From a virus, in the IMG/VR virus record IMGVR_UViG_3300044825_000699, positions 1-32,810 of that record: DNA of 32,810 bases; one strand, written 5' to 3'. This document shows, piece after piece, positions 1-5,677 of this stretch. The stretch's first letter is position 1, and every line of letters starts with the position of its first letter. Under the pieces are notes generated by a model. The model searched no databases. It was given only the letters and a program-made list of their open reading frames with translations, and was not told the DNA's origin. Made by a program: the position numbers and the translations under genes.

Positions 1-180
1 ATCACCCGCACGACGCAGGACACGCTCGACCCGGTGATGGTCTACATGAAGCGCCTGCCGATGGAGCTTCAAGCCGTGTTCGTCAACCAGTTCCTGCGTA
101 TCCCGCAGCGCTCGAAGTTCGCAGCCCTGAACGACTCGTTCACCAAGTGGTGCACGGCCAACAACTGGATCATGGGCTGA
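1..180 (+). CDS. C-terminal fragment of a phage protein, possibly an AAA+ (MoxR-like) ATPase
   Basis: The window opens inside a reading frame that runs in frame 1 to a TGA at 178-180, giving the last 59 residues. It ends in the sequence ALNDSFTKWCTANNWIMG. No Walker motifs are present because the N-terminal part lies outside the window, so the ATPase call is inference. It rests on context: the VWA/metallopeptidase gene at 779 belongs to a type of protein usually encoded next to a MoxR-like AAA+ ATPase, in phages as in bacteria. A stem-loop (191-209) and a new ribosome binding site follow directly. The reading frame itself is secure because codon use is uniform and the next gene starts cleanly; the function is uncertain. 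Confidence 0.55.
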   Translation: MTRTTQDTLDPVMVYMKRLPMELQAVFVNQFLRIPQRSKFAALNDSFTKWCTANNWIMG

Positions 181-190
181 GTTAACCGTC

Positions 191-209
191 GCCGCTGCGG
201 TTCAGCGGC
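191..209 (+). other. Intergenic stem-loop
   Basis: A perfect 7-bp stem (GCCGCTG / CAGCGGC) with a 5-base loop lies between the stop at 180 and the start at 233. It is followed by ATCTTGTTT, which is only weakly U-rich. It could be a partial terminator, an RNA processing site or an mRNA-stabilising hairpin rather than a full rho-independent terminator. Confidence 0.5.
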
Positions 210-232
210 ATCTTGTTTCAAGGAGATCTGAC

Positions 233-730
233 ATGTTCGACATCAACACCGCCATCAACACCGCCATCGCTGCCGCCGTGGCCGAGGCCACCGCTCCGCT
301 CCTGGAGCGCATCGCTGCGCTGGAGACCAAGCTGGCCGAGGCCGCGCTCTTCGAGCGCACCACCGAGGTCACGATCCCTGTGGACGAGGCCAAGATGGTC
401 GAGGCACTCAACTCGCAGGAGTGGTTCTGGGAGAAGGTGTCCCGATACATCACCAACAACAGCGACATCACCGTCGATGAGCTGCACAACATCAAGCAGC
501 GGCTGGAGAACATCACCACCGCATCCGACGCGCGGATTCAGGAGCTGGTGGAGGAAGCCCTGGACGCCCATCTGGAGAACGCGAACCACCTCGACGATGA
601 CGACATCGACACCAAGATCGACAGCGCCATCGAGAAGCACGAGGAGAACCGCACGCACGGCGACAACGACGACATCGAGGAGATCGTCCAGAAGCTGCTG
701 AACAGCGCGAGCATCAGCATCAGCGTCTGA
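233..730 (+). CDS. Hypothetical acidic, helical/coiled-coil protein (165 aa)
   Basis: The ATG at 233 follows a good ribosome binding site (AAGGAG, 7 bases upstream), which fixes the start. The first 40 residues are alanine-rich and heptad-like (AEATAPLLERIAALETKLAEA), suggesting a short coiled coil. The rest is strongly acidic and rich in Asp, Glu and Asn, with repeated helices and a His/Asp-rich stretch (NANHLDDDDIDTKIDSAIEKHEEN). There are no transmembrane segments and no enzymatic motifs. It sits between the possible ATPase fragment and the VWA/metallopeptidase gene, so it may be an adaptor or scaffold for that pair. That role is inferred from position only. Function unrecognised. Confidence 0.8.
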   Translation: MFDINTAINTAIAAAVAEATAPLLERIAALETKLAEAALFERTTEVTIPVDEAKMVEALNSQEWFWEKVSRYITNNSDITVDELHNIKQRLENITTASDARIQELVEEALDAHLENANHLDDDDIDTKIDSAIEKHEENRTHGDNDDIEEIVQKLLNSASISISV

Positions 731-740
731 CATCAACCCC

Positions 741-762
741 GCCCCGGGCGCAGCCCCGGGGC
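741..762 (+). other. GC-rich stem-loop in the leader of the VWA gene
   Basis: An 8-bp perfect stem (GCCCCGGG 741-748 with CCCGGGGC 755-762) with a 6-base loop sits between the stop at 730 and the ribosome binding site (AAGGAG at 768-773) of the gene at 779. There is no U-tract after it, so it is not a classical terminator. It may stabilise the mRNA or tune the downstream gene. Similar CCCCGGG palindromes recur in other gaps of this genome. Confidence 0.5.
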
Positions 763-778
763 TCCGAAGGAGAACCAC

Positions 779-1990
779 ATGAACCTAACAGCAGAAGAGC
801 GCATCACCAAAGCCCGTGCCAAGATCATGCGCGACGAGCGCTTCACCGCCATCTCACCGATCTTGATGATCGGCTCATGGCAGGTTGTCGATGACATGCC
901 CACTGCGGCAACCAATGGCCGTGATGTCTTTTATGGTCGGAAGTTTATTGATGAGTGCGACGACCGGCTGTTGCGCTTCGTCATCTTGCACGAATACTTC
1001 CACGTCATGTTGATGCACATGACGACCTGGGCCAAGCTCGACAAGGAGGACTCGCAACTGTCCAACATTGCCAAAGACATGGTGATCAACAACATGCTCA
1101 AGGCGATGGACCCAAGCGAGCAGTTCCTCACCATCTGGGAGAACGCTTACTGCGATCCGCAGTACGCTGGGCTCGACACGGGTGAGGTGTACAAGCGACT
1201 CAAACAACAGGCTCAGTCCAAGCCGCAAGGCGGCGGGGGTCAGGGCAACGGGCCCAAGGGTCAGCAGTTCGACCAGCATCAACCCGCTGCGGGTGTCGGA
1301 GACGGCGACGGTGACGAGGGTGAGGGGCCTGCACCTCTGACCGAGGCCGAGGCCGAGGAGGTAGCCAAGGCTGTTGATACTGCGCTGCGCCAAGGGGCGC
1401 TGATCGCAGGCAAGACGGGTGCTGGCATGTCCCGGGACGTTGCGTCACTCCTTGAGCCTGTGGTGCCTTGGCAGGACGTGCTGCGTGAGTGGCTGACCAA
1501 CACCGCCAAGGGCGGTGACCTCTCGACGTGGGCGCGGCCCGCACGCCGCTGGCTCGGGCAGGATCTCTACCTACCGTCTCGTTACACCGAAGCAGTGAAC
1601 CGCATCGTCATCGGCATCGACACCAGCGGGTCCATCGGGGACGACGCCCTGCGTCGAGCCCTCAGTGAGGTGGCCAGTGCCTGCGAGACTGTCTGCCCGC
1701 AGATGGTTGACGTGATCTACTGGGATGCGTCTGTCGCAGCGCACGAGGTGTACGAGGGCGAGCGGGTGCAGGACATCGCCAAGGCGACGAAGCCCAAGGG
1801 TGGCGGGGGCACGGACGTGCGCAGCCTGTTCGACTACATCGACCGGCGCGGGCTGAACCCCGACGCTGTGATCGTCTTCACCGATGGCTTCACGCCGTGG
1901 CCTGCTGGCCTCAAGCACCCGACGCTGTGGTGCATCAGCACCAAGGGGCTCCGCGCCCCGGTGGGGGAGACGTTGTATGTCCCAGCCTGA
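779..1990 (+). CDS. VWA-like metallopeptidase domain protein (DUF2201-type)
   Basis: This 403-aa protein has two recognisable parts. Near residues 71-80 is a zincin motif, HEYFHVMLMH (HExxH), in a region of the putative-metallopeptidase family. Near residues 278-286 is IGIDTSGSIGDD, the DxSxS metal-ion-dependent adhesion site that opens a von Willebrand factor A domain; IVFTDGFTPWP near residues 363-373 fits a later VWA strand. A low-complexity Gly/Gln/Asp/Glu linker (about 150-185) joins the two parts. Such proteins commonly pair with a MoxR-type AAA+ ATPase in chaperone-like remodelling complexes; here the truncated upstream gene may be that partner. Whether it cleaves peptides or only binds metal is not known. 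Start chosen at the ATG after GAAGGAGAACCAC. Confidence 0.85.
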   Translation: MNLTAEERITKARAKIMRDERFTAISPILMIGSWQVVDDMPTAATNGRDVFYGRKFIDECDDRLLRFVILHEYFHVMLMHMTTWAKLDKEDSQLSNIAKDMVINNMLKAMDPSEQFLTIWENAYCDPQYAGLDTGEVYKRLKQQAQSKPQGGGGQGNGPKGQQFDQHQPAAGVGDGDGDEGEGPAPLTEAEAEEVAKAVDTALRQGALIAGKTGAGMSRDVASLLEPVVPWQDVLREWLTNTAKGGDLSTWARPARRWLGQDLYLPSRYTEAVNRIVIGIDTSGSIGDDALRRALSEVASACETVCPQMVDVIYWDASVAAHEVYEGERVQDIAKATKPKGGGGTDVRSLFDYIDRRGLNPDAVIVFTDGFTPWPAGLKHPTLWCISTKGLRAPVGETLYVPA

Positions 1991-2255
1991 TGGGCCCGTC
2001 CCCGGGCTCCGCCCCGGGCGGGAGTGGCATCTCGTCAACAACTTCCGTCCACGGAAGTACGCTTTATATGAGCCTTGTGTTACATCGGATGGCACCCCCA
2101 CGTTTCAATGGAAAGCGACATTGACTCACGCAGGGTTTCTCGATGGTTGGTTCGTATCAGCATTCTTCGACGGTGTGCTGTGGCAAGTCAGACTCCCCGA
2201 GAGCGATGAACCACCCTTTGAGAAAGCAGAGGTGTTATATGACGCAGCCTCGTGA
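1977..2255 (+). CDS. Small protein of a tandem paralog pair, copy 1 (92 aa)
   Basis: The ATG at 1977 lies inside the last codons of the VWA gene (14-base overlap), and the frame runs to TGA at 2255. It is a homolog of the next gene: both carry PGR-x-WH near the start, a KYALYE/QYALYE segment, a central aromatic region, and a shared ending of the form DS/DEPPF-(x)3-E-(x)2-YDAA. The overlap implies translational coupling to the VWA gene. A longer reading frame extends upstream to 1884, but it would overlap the VWA gene heavily and the paralog alignment supports the later start. No known domain is recognised. It is probably a small beta-rich protein. Confidence 0.75.
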   Translation: MSQPDGPVPGLRPGREWHLVNNFRPRKYALYEPCVTSDGTPTFQWKATLTHAGFLDGWFVSAFFDGVLWQVRLPESDEPPFEKAEVLYDAAS

Positions 2256-2529
2256 CCGCCGCCAAGCTATCCCGAGCATGGACCTGCCCAAAGCCCTGAG
2301 CCCCGGGCGGCAATGGCATATCACCGTAGGGTTCCCAGCGCAGTACGCGCTGTACGAGAACCGCATCACCCCGGAAGGGTACCACACAGTGGGGCCTATG
2401 TTCAGGCTGAGTCACGTCGAGCCTCGATCCGCATGGGTGTTATGGACCGAAAGCCTTAGTATGGAGTTCCCCGACAGCTATGACCCGCCGTTCGGTATCG
2501 CGGAGATGTTCTATGACGCGGCGAAATGA
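2239..2529 (+). CDS. Small protein of a tandem paralog pair, copy 2 (96 aa)
   Basis: The ATG at 2239 overlaps the end of copy 1 by 17 bases and the frame ends at 2529. The protein aligns along most of its length with the preceding one: PGRQWH, QYALYENRIT, a Trp-rich middle (AWVLWTE), and SYDPPFGIAEMFYDAAK against ESDEPPFEKAEVLYDAAS. The pair therefore arose by gene duplication and has diverged strongly. The duplicated ends also lie in the overlap zone: the codons for YDAA of copy 1 contain the start of copy 2. No enzymatic or nucleic-acid-binding motif is visible. Function unknown. Confidence 0.78.
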   Translation: MTQPRDRRQAIPSMDLPKALSPGRQWHITVGFPAQYALYENRITPEGYHTVGPMFRLSHVEPRSAWVLWTESLSMEFPDSYDPPFGIAEMFYDAAK

Positions 2530-2580
2530 CCCCGGCGCGGACCGGGTGTCGCGCCCCCAACCCCAACCACAGGAGTTATC

Positions 2581-2880
2581 ATGAGCAAAGCACAGTTCGA
2601 CAAAGTGATCTTGTCCCTCGGTGGGAATGAGTTCATCGTCCCGAAGAACGCCGCGATGGCGGTGTTTGATCTCTTCGCAGGCCACGACGTGTACAAAGTT
2701 CAGACGTGGTACCAAAACAACTGGCAGAACCATCGACCGATGGCGATAAAGCTGGAGTCTGAGTACATGCCCACCATCCGCACCCTGGGCCCGGTGCAGT
2801 TCGCAACGATGCGTGCCAACGCCGATGCCAAGGAGGAGCACGACCGGGCGGAAGCCGCAAAGAAGGCGTCCAATGCTTGA
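2581..2880 (+). CDS. Hypothetical protein (99 aa)
   Basis: The ATG at 2581 follows CACAGGAGTTATC, a clear ribosome binding site. The protein starts MSKAQFDKVILSLGGNEF and has a compact alpha/beta-like N-terminal half (FIVPKNAAMAVFDLFAGHDVYKVQTWYQNN) and a charged helical tail (NADAKEEHDRAEAAKKAS). The opening layout (short peptide, -VILSLGGNEFIVP, helix) resembles small phage proteins seen in early regions, but I cannot assign a family. The stop overlaps the next start (ATGCTTGA), so the two genes are translationally coupled. Confidence 0.8.
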   Translation: MSKAQFDKVILSLGGNEFIVPKNAAMAVFDLFAGHDVYKVQTWYQNNWQNHRPMAIKLESEYMPTIRTLGPVQFATMRANADAKEEHDRAEAAKKASNA

Positions 2881-3160
2881 CCCCGAGCGCAACCTTAAAG
2901 CGTCCTACCACATCAACACCACTCCGCTTGACAACCCCGGGCTCATCCTTGTCACGACCTACCCTAAGTCACCCGACAAACTTCAGATGGGCTACTATCG
3001 CCGTGGGGCGCTACCCCGATGGATGATCGAGGCGATGGCTCTGCTGGACGCTGGGCACCCTGAACAGGTGTACAACATCGGCGTGCGAGTAGGGGAAAAC
3101 TCGTACTGGATCGAGCCAATAAACACCGATGGCGTTGTTGACACCGACGAGTCGGGCTGA
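2873..3160 (+). CDS. Hypothetical protein (95 aa)
   Basis: The ATG at 2873 lies 8 bases before the end of the preceding gene; the frame ends with TGA at 3158-3160. The protein contains QMGYYRRGALPRWMIEAMALLD, an amphipathic helix after a Tyr-rich strand, and ends with an acidic tail (DGVVDTDESG). No known domain. The -35 box of the promoter at 3138-3166 lies inside its last codons and the -10 box starts on the base after the stop. A longer frame reaching back to 2813 is rejected because it would run within the preceding gene. Confidence 0.75.
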   Translation: MLDPERNLKASYHINTTPLDNPGLILVTTYPKSPDKLQMGYYRRGALPRWMIEAMALLDAGHPEQVYNIGVRVGENSYWIEPINTDGVVDTDESG

Positions 3161-3166
3161 TAAAGT
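3138..3166 (+). promoter_or_regulatory. Sigma70-type promoter
   Basis: A consensus -35 box TTGACA (3138-3143) is followed after exactly 17 bases by TAAAGT (3161-3166), matching 4 of 6 positions of TATAAT. It points toward the 83-aa gene at 3264 and would start transcription near 3173, giving a leader of about 90 bases. That leader contains a perfect 6-bp hairpin (GCACCG / CGGTGC, 3201-3216). This is the best promoter match I found in the window. Confidence 0.65.
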
Positions 3167-3263
3167 CTGACCACCAATCAACGGAGTAGCCGTCAACCAA
3201 GCACCGACCCCGGTGCGCTAACCCTTCGCCCGCTGCTACTCAGTGGGTGCATCAGAGGACAAC

Positions 3264-3515
3264 ATGTTCCAAATCGAAGCTGGAGTTTCCATCCCCAAGG
3301 GTACCCGTCCGGGTCGCCGTGGGACCTCGTTCCCGTTCGCTGACATGGAAGTCGGCGACTCGTTCCTGATCCCCTTCGACCCGTCGGGTGATGAGGGCAA
3401 GAAGGTGGTGGACTCGTGGCGGCGCAAGGTGCTGAACGCACGCAAGAAGTTCGTCGGCCTGGAGACCCGCACCGCCGTCATGTCCGATGGCCTGCGCGTG
3501 TGGCGCACCGCCTGA
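3264..3515 (+). CDS. Small basic phage protein of the MEVGDSF type (83 aa)
   Basis: The ATG at 3264 follows CAGAGGACAAC; an upstream in-frame GTG at 3243 lacks this signal and is less likely. The protein reads GTSFPFADMEVGDSFLIPFD, then a basic helix (WRRKVLNARKKF) and ends in GLRVWRTA. This layout (FPF-x2-MEVGDSF, a helix, then TRT-x-DGLRVWR) is one I recall from small conserved phage and plasmid proteins of unknown function, some grouped as a DUF. The basic helix suggests nucleic-acid binding, but that is inference. It is the only gene in the early region bracketed by its own promoter (3138-3166) and tandem terminators (3538-3605), so it is probably highly or independently expressed. Confidence 0.85.
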   Translation: MFQIEAGVSIPKGTRPGRRGTSFPFADMEVGDSFLIPFDPSGDEGKKVVDSWRRKVLNARKKFVGLETRTAVMSDGLRVWRTA

Positions 3516-3537
3516 CAGACCCCTGACCTCATCACTC

Positions 3538-3564
3538 AACGCTCTGCAAACGCAGGGCGTTTTT
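3538..3564 (+). terminator. Rho-independent terminator 1 of a tandem pair
   Basis: A GC-rich stem (CGCTCTGC / GCAGGGCG with one G-U pair, loop AAAC), extendable by two A-T pairs, is followed by a run of five T (3560-3564). It lies 23 bases after the stop of the 83-aa gene. Confidence 0.8.
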
Positions 3565-3572
3565 CATGGCCG

Positions 3573-3605
3573 AACGCTCAACACCCGCCAGGGCAGGGCG
3601 TTTTT
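3573..3605 (+). terminator. Rho-independent terminator 2 of a tandem pair
   Basis: AACGCTC pairs with GGGCGTT (one G-U pair), with a short inner CCC/GGG stem, and ends in five T (3601-3605). It repeats the AACGCTC...AGGGCGTTTTT pattern of terminator 1, suggesting a local duplication. Together the two should isolate the promoter-driven 83-aa gene from the small-gene train that starts at 3634. Confidence 0.65.
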
Positions 3606-3633
3606 GTTGGCTAAACGCTTTTGGAGAGCACAA

Positions 3634-3834
3634 ATGAAATACAAAATCCCCGAAGTCGGATCACTGTATCCGAATTGGTACAACAAACCCGCTATCGTTT
3701 TGGCTGTGTTTCCATACACAGGTAAGTACCCGGAATGGTTCACGCATGTCCTACGTCTTTCAGCACCGAGCACAAAGCAAGGCTGGTTGGAGATGGCGGC
3801 GGATCTCAGGGTAACGATGCCGGAGGCAGCGTGA
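3634..3834 (+). CDS. Hypothetical protein (66 aa)
   Basis: The ATG at 3634 follows TTGGAGAGCACAA, a usable ribosome binding site; an earlier in-frame start at 3487 would cross both terminators and is rejected. The protein starts MKYKIPEVGSLYPNWYNKP, is rich in aromatic residues and proline, and ends with a short helical tail. No family is recognised. It is the first gene after the tandem terminators, so either some read-through or an unseen promoter must express it. It overlaps the next gene by GTGA. Confidence 0.7.
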   Translation: MKYKIPEVGSLYPNWYNKPAIVLAVFPYTGKYPEWFTHVLRLSAPSTKQGWLEMAADLRVTMPEAA

Positions 3835-3983
3835 ACACCAAAATGCTCCGCAAGGCCCGAGCCCTCTGGGCCACGGGTAACCGACGCCTGGACAGGCGCA
3901 ACCAGCTTGCCTGGGTACGCGCCATTCGGCGGCTTGGGAGCCGCTGGCTACTGGCACAACATGTGGAAAGGAAAGCGCCATGA
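3831..3983 (+). CDS. Small Arg-rich protein (50 aa)
   Basis: A GTG at 3831 overlaps the preceding TGA, and the frame ends with TGA overlapping the next ATG at 3980. This two-sided coupling is the main support. An ATG at 3843 is an alternative start. The product (RKARALWATGNRRLDRRNQLAWVRAI in two parts, then RRLGSRWLLAQHVERKAP) carries about ten arginines and three tryptophans and should be strongly positively charged and helical. It could bind nucleic acid or an acidic protein surface. Function unknown. Confidence 0.6.
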   Translation: MNTKMLRKARALWATGNRRLDRRNQLAWVRAIRRLGSRWLLAQHVERKAP

Positions 3984-4222
3984 AGTACGAAGGCACGATA
4001 TTCGACGGCACCGAGCCCACTGTGTGGGCACGGTCCGGTTACCGTGCGCTGGGCACGGACCAACAGGGGCGCTATCCCGAGGCGGCGGAAGCTGCCACCG
4101 ACATCGGCCAGGACGACGACGACCTGAATGCGTTCGACTGGGTTGCACTCTTGATGCTCGCCGTTGCGGTCGCTGTCACGGTGGCCGTCGGCGCTTTGAC
4201 GCTGTTGGGAGGTGGGGTATGA
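3980..4222 (+). CDS. Small C-terminal-anchored membrane protein (80 aa)
   Basis: The ATG at 3980 follows GGAAAGCGCC and overlaps the preceding stop. The first 50 residues are soluble and acidic toward the end (GQDDDDLNAFDW). Residues about 53-78 (WVALLMLAVAVAVTVAVGAL and on) form one hydrophobic segment. The layout predicts a protein anchored in the inner membrane by its tail, with the acidic part probably in the cytoplasm. No family is recognised. It is one of several single-pass micro- or small membrane proteins in this region. The stop overlaps the next ATG at 4219. Confidence 0.75.
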   Translation: MKYEGTIFDGTEPTVWARSGYRALGTDQQGRYPEAAEAATDIGQDDDDLNAFDWVALLMLAVAVAVTVAVGALTLLGGGV

Positions 4223-4761
4223 CCACGCTACGCGAAGCCGCCCAGCAGGCGCTGGAGGCGTTGGAATATCTGAACGTGACTGCGGAACATCGGGTTGACG
4301 ACCGCATACCGGACGCCGCCATCGCCGCCCTCCGCGCCGCGCTGGCGCAGCAGGAGCCAACAGTGCGTTTCAAATGTACTGTGGTTGATGACCGGCACCC
4401 AAATGGCGTGCCTTTTGAGCAGTGGGTAAACGCACCCCGCAGGCCGACGCTGCGGGAGATGGCGGAGGATGAGCCGGGGTGGCGGCTTTCATGTGGCTGT
4501 TCATCACAACACGGTGGCATACCCGCAGAGTGGGCCTCCACTACCCGTGAAGGTGATCCCGCAACTGCCTACGGAGTCATTTGTGAAAGGCACTGGCACG
4601 AGTACGAGGCGCAACATCCCCGCCGCGAGTGGCGGGGGCTGAGTGCGGAAGAATTCTGGTCGCTGCCCGAAGCTCGCGGATGGTTTCCGGGAGACCATTA
4701 CAGACTGACCAAACTGACCCGCGCCGTCGAGTCCAAGCTAAAGGAGAAGAACCATGAGTGA
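4219..4761 (+). CDS. Modular phage early protein, shuffled paralog 1 (180 aa)
   Basis: The ATG at 4219 overlaps the preceding TGA (ATGA). The protein begins with a helical module (LREAAQQALEALE, then IAALRAALAQQEP), continues with TVRFKCTVVDDRHPNGVPFE and a QWVNAPRR segment, then a Cys/His-containing stretch (CGCSSQHGG, CERHWHEYE) and ends with EWRGLSAEEFWSLP and LKEKNHE. The LREAAQQALEALE / ALRAALAQQEP module is one I recall from many betaproteobacterial phage proteins of unknown function. Three DNA blocks of this gene recur almost unchanged in the next gene (see the repeat entries). The N-terminal helices suggest oligomerisation. No enzymatic motif is visible. Confidence 0.8.
   Translation: MTTLREAAQQALEALEYLNVTAEHRVDDRIPDAAIAALRAALAQQEPTVRFKCTVVDDRHPNGVPFEQWVNAPRRPTLREMAEDEPGWRLSCGCSSQHGGIPAEWASTTREGDPATAYGVICERHWHEYEAQHPRREWRGLSAEEFWSLPEARGWFPGDHYRLTKLTRAVESKLKEKNHE
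4240..4265 (+). repeat. Direct repeat block A, copy 1
   Basis: A 26-base block encoding AQQALEALE is identical at 4240-4265 and 4775-4800. It lies at the N-terminal ends of two adjacent paralogous genes. Confidence 0.9.
4326..4440 (+). repeat. Direct repeat blocks B and C, copy 1 (contiguous)
   Basis: Block B (4326-4359, encoding ALRAALAQQEP) is identical over 34 bases to 4837-4870. Block C (4350-4440, encoding QEPTVRFKC through NAPR) matches 5152-5241 with about ten substitutions. Here B and C run together, sharing the codons for QEP; in the second gene they are separated by about 280 bases. Confidence 0.85.
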
Positions 4762-5380
4762 CCTGAGAACCGCAGCCCAGCAGGCGCTGGAGGCGTTGGA
4801 GCAAGACAATCCGGCGGGACGCAGCGCCACGATCACCGCCCTCCGCGCCGCGCTGGCGCAGCAGGAGCCAGTGGCGAAAATGCACGTTGTTTTTGAGGAC
4901 AACAACGGCGCGCTGCGCCGCACTCCGGCAGACTGCCAAGCCTTTGGTGCCAACGGGCAACCTGCTGCTGTTTACGTCGGTCGGCAACGGTATGTGCCAG
5001 AGCAGGAGCAAGAGCCGGTGGCGTGGCGCTATAAGCCAATGATCGGCTCGCCGTGGTCGTTGTCAGACGATGGGTACTACGTTTCGTGCAAACGAGACAA
5101 CGGCTACATCGTCGAGCCCCTCTACGCCCACCCACCCCGCCGCGAGACGGAGCAGGAGCCAACAGTGCGTATCAAATGCACTGTGGTTGATAACCAGCAT
5201 CCAAGCGGCGTACCTTTCGAGCAGTGGGTAAATGCACCCCGCCGCGAGTGGCAGGGGCTGAGTGATGAGGAGATCAATGACGGCCGAGATCAACTGCCTA
5301 CAGAAGACCTGTGCAACTGGTCATTCAGGCAAGGTGTCTACTTTGCCGAGGACAAACTGAAGGAGAAGAACAATGGCTGA
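4754..5380 (+). CDS. Modular phage early protein, shuffled paralog 2 (208 aa)
   Basis: The ATG at 4754 follows AAGGAGAAGAACC and overlaps the preceding gene by 8 bases. The protein shares the N-terminal helical module (LRTAAQQALEALE, ALRAALAQQEP) and the TVRIKCTVVDNQHPSGVPFE, QWVNAPRREWQGLS and LKEKNNG segments with paralog 1. Between them it carries an extra segment with QEQEPVAWRYKPMIG and YIVEPLYAHPPRRE. The units are joined at QEP each time, as if exchanged by recombination at the repeated CAGGAGCC sequence. Family function is unknown. The stop overlaps the next start by 8 bases (ATGGCTGA). Confidence 0.8.
   Translation: MSDLRTAAQQALEALEQDNPAGRSATITALRAALAQQEPVAKMHVVFEDNNGALRRTPADCQAFGANGQPAAVYVGRQRYVPEQEQEPVAWRYKPMIGSPWSLSDDGYYVSCKRDNGYIVEPLYAHPPRRETEQEPTVRIKCTVVDNQHPSGVPFEQWVNAPRREWQGLSDEEINDGRDQLPTEDLCNWSFRQGVYFAEDKLKEKNNG
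4775..4800 (+). repeat. Direct repeat block A, copy 2
   Basis: Identical to 4240-4265 over 26 bases. Confidence 0.9.
4837..4870 (+). repeat. Direct repeat block B, copy 2
   Basis: Identical to 4326-4359 over 34 bases; ends in the GCAGGAGCCA junction sequence that also begins block C. Confidence 0.9.
5152..5241 (+). repeat. Direct repeat block C, copy 2
   Basis: About 89% identical to 4350-4440 by eye; most differences look synonymous or conservative, implying that both copies are still under protein-level selection. Confidence 0.85.
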
Positions 5381-5591
5381 CCAACCTATTGCCCTGCGAC
5401 TGGCTGATTTTCTTGACGATCAGTACGACCCGTCGCACAACCTAGAAGAAGCCGCAGCCGAACTGCGCCGGTTGCATGCCCTGAACGGGGAACTGCTGGA
5501 GGCGTTGAAACTGGCGCAGTCAATCATCGGCCACCCAGACGATGCACACAGCCAGCACATCGCCGCAGTCATCGCCAAAGCGGAGGCGTAG
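5373..5591 (+). CDS. Hypothetical helical protein (72 aa)
   Basis: The ATG at 5373 overlaps the preceding stop and follows AAGGAGAAGAAC. The product is almost entirely helical: LADFLDDQYDPSHNLEEAAA, then ELRRLHALNGELLEALKLAQ, then QHIAAVIAKAEA. The LRRLHALNGELLEALK segment is heptad-like and probably makes a coiled coil. I recall this arrangement from small phage proteins of unknown function. No catalytic residues are evident. Confidence 0.8.
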   Translation: MADQPIALRLADFLDDQYDPSHNLEEAAAELRRLHALNGELLEALKLAQSIIGHPDDAHSQHIAAVIAKAEA

Positions 5592-5593
5592 AA

Positions 5594-5677
5594 ATGAAAC
5601 TCCGCGCTTTTTTGCGCGGCTTTATCAACGGACTAGCACTGCTGCCGCTGTGGCGGTGGATTAGGAGGAAGACATGA
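5594..5677 (+). CDS. Micro-protein with hydrophobic/basic helix (27 aa)
   Basis: The ATG at 5594 has a strong ribosome binding site (GGAGG at 5583-5587, 6 to 7 bases away). The TGA at 5675-5677 overlaps the next ATG at 5674, the same coupling used by its neighbours. The product is MKLRAFLRGF plus INGLALLPLWRWIRRKT: a central apolar segment flanked by basic residues, consistent with a membrane-inserting or membrane-surface peptide. Its first codons also form a perfect stem (CCGCGC / GCGCGG, 5602-5619) with a six-T loop, which may affect its translation. Support is positional and from the binding site, not from homology. Confidence 0.6.
   Translation: MKLRAFLRGFINGLALLPLWRWIRRKT

Noticed and set aside
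218-778. Long - strand frame of 186 codons opposite the coiled-coil gene
   Set aside because: It is the antisense shadow of 233-730 in GC-rich DNA, lacks a ribosome binding site and runs into the gene above; the + strand gene has a good start.
2001-2018. CCCGGG...CCCGGG hairpin as a regulatory element
   Set aside because: It lies in codons for the PG-x-RPGR stretch of the small protein at 1977; the palindrome is explained by GC-rich Pro/Gly/Arg codons.
5602-5619. Stem CCGCGC/GCGCGG with six T as a terminator
   Set aside because: The T-run is in the loop, not after the stem, so it cannot act as a rho-independent terminator.
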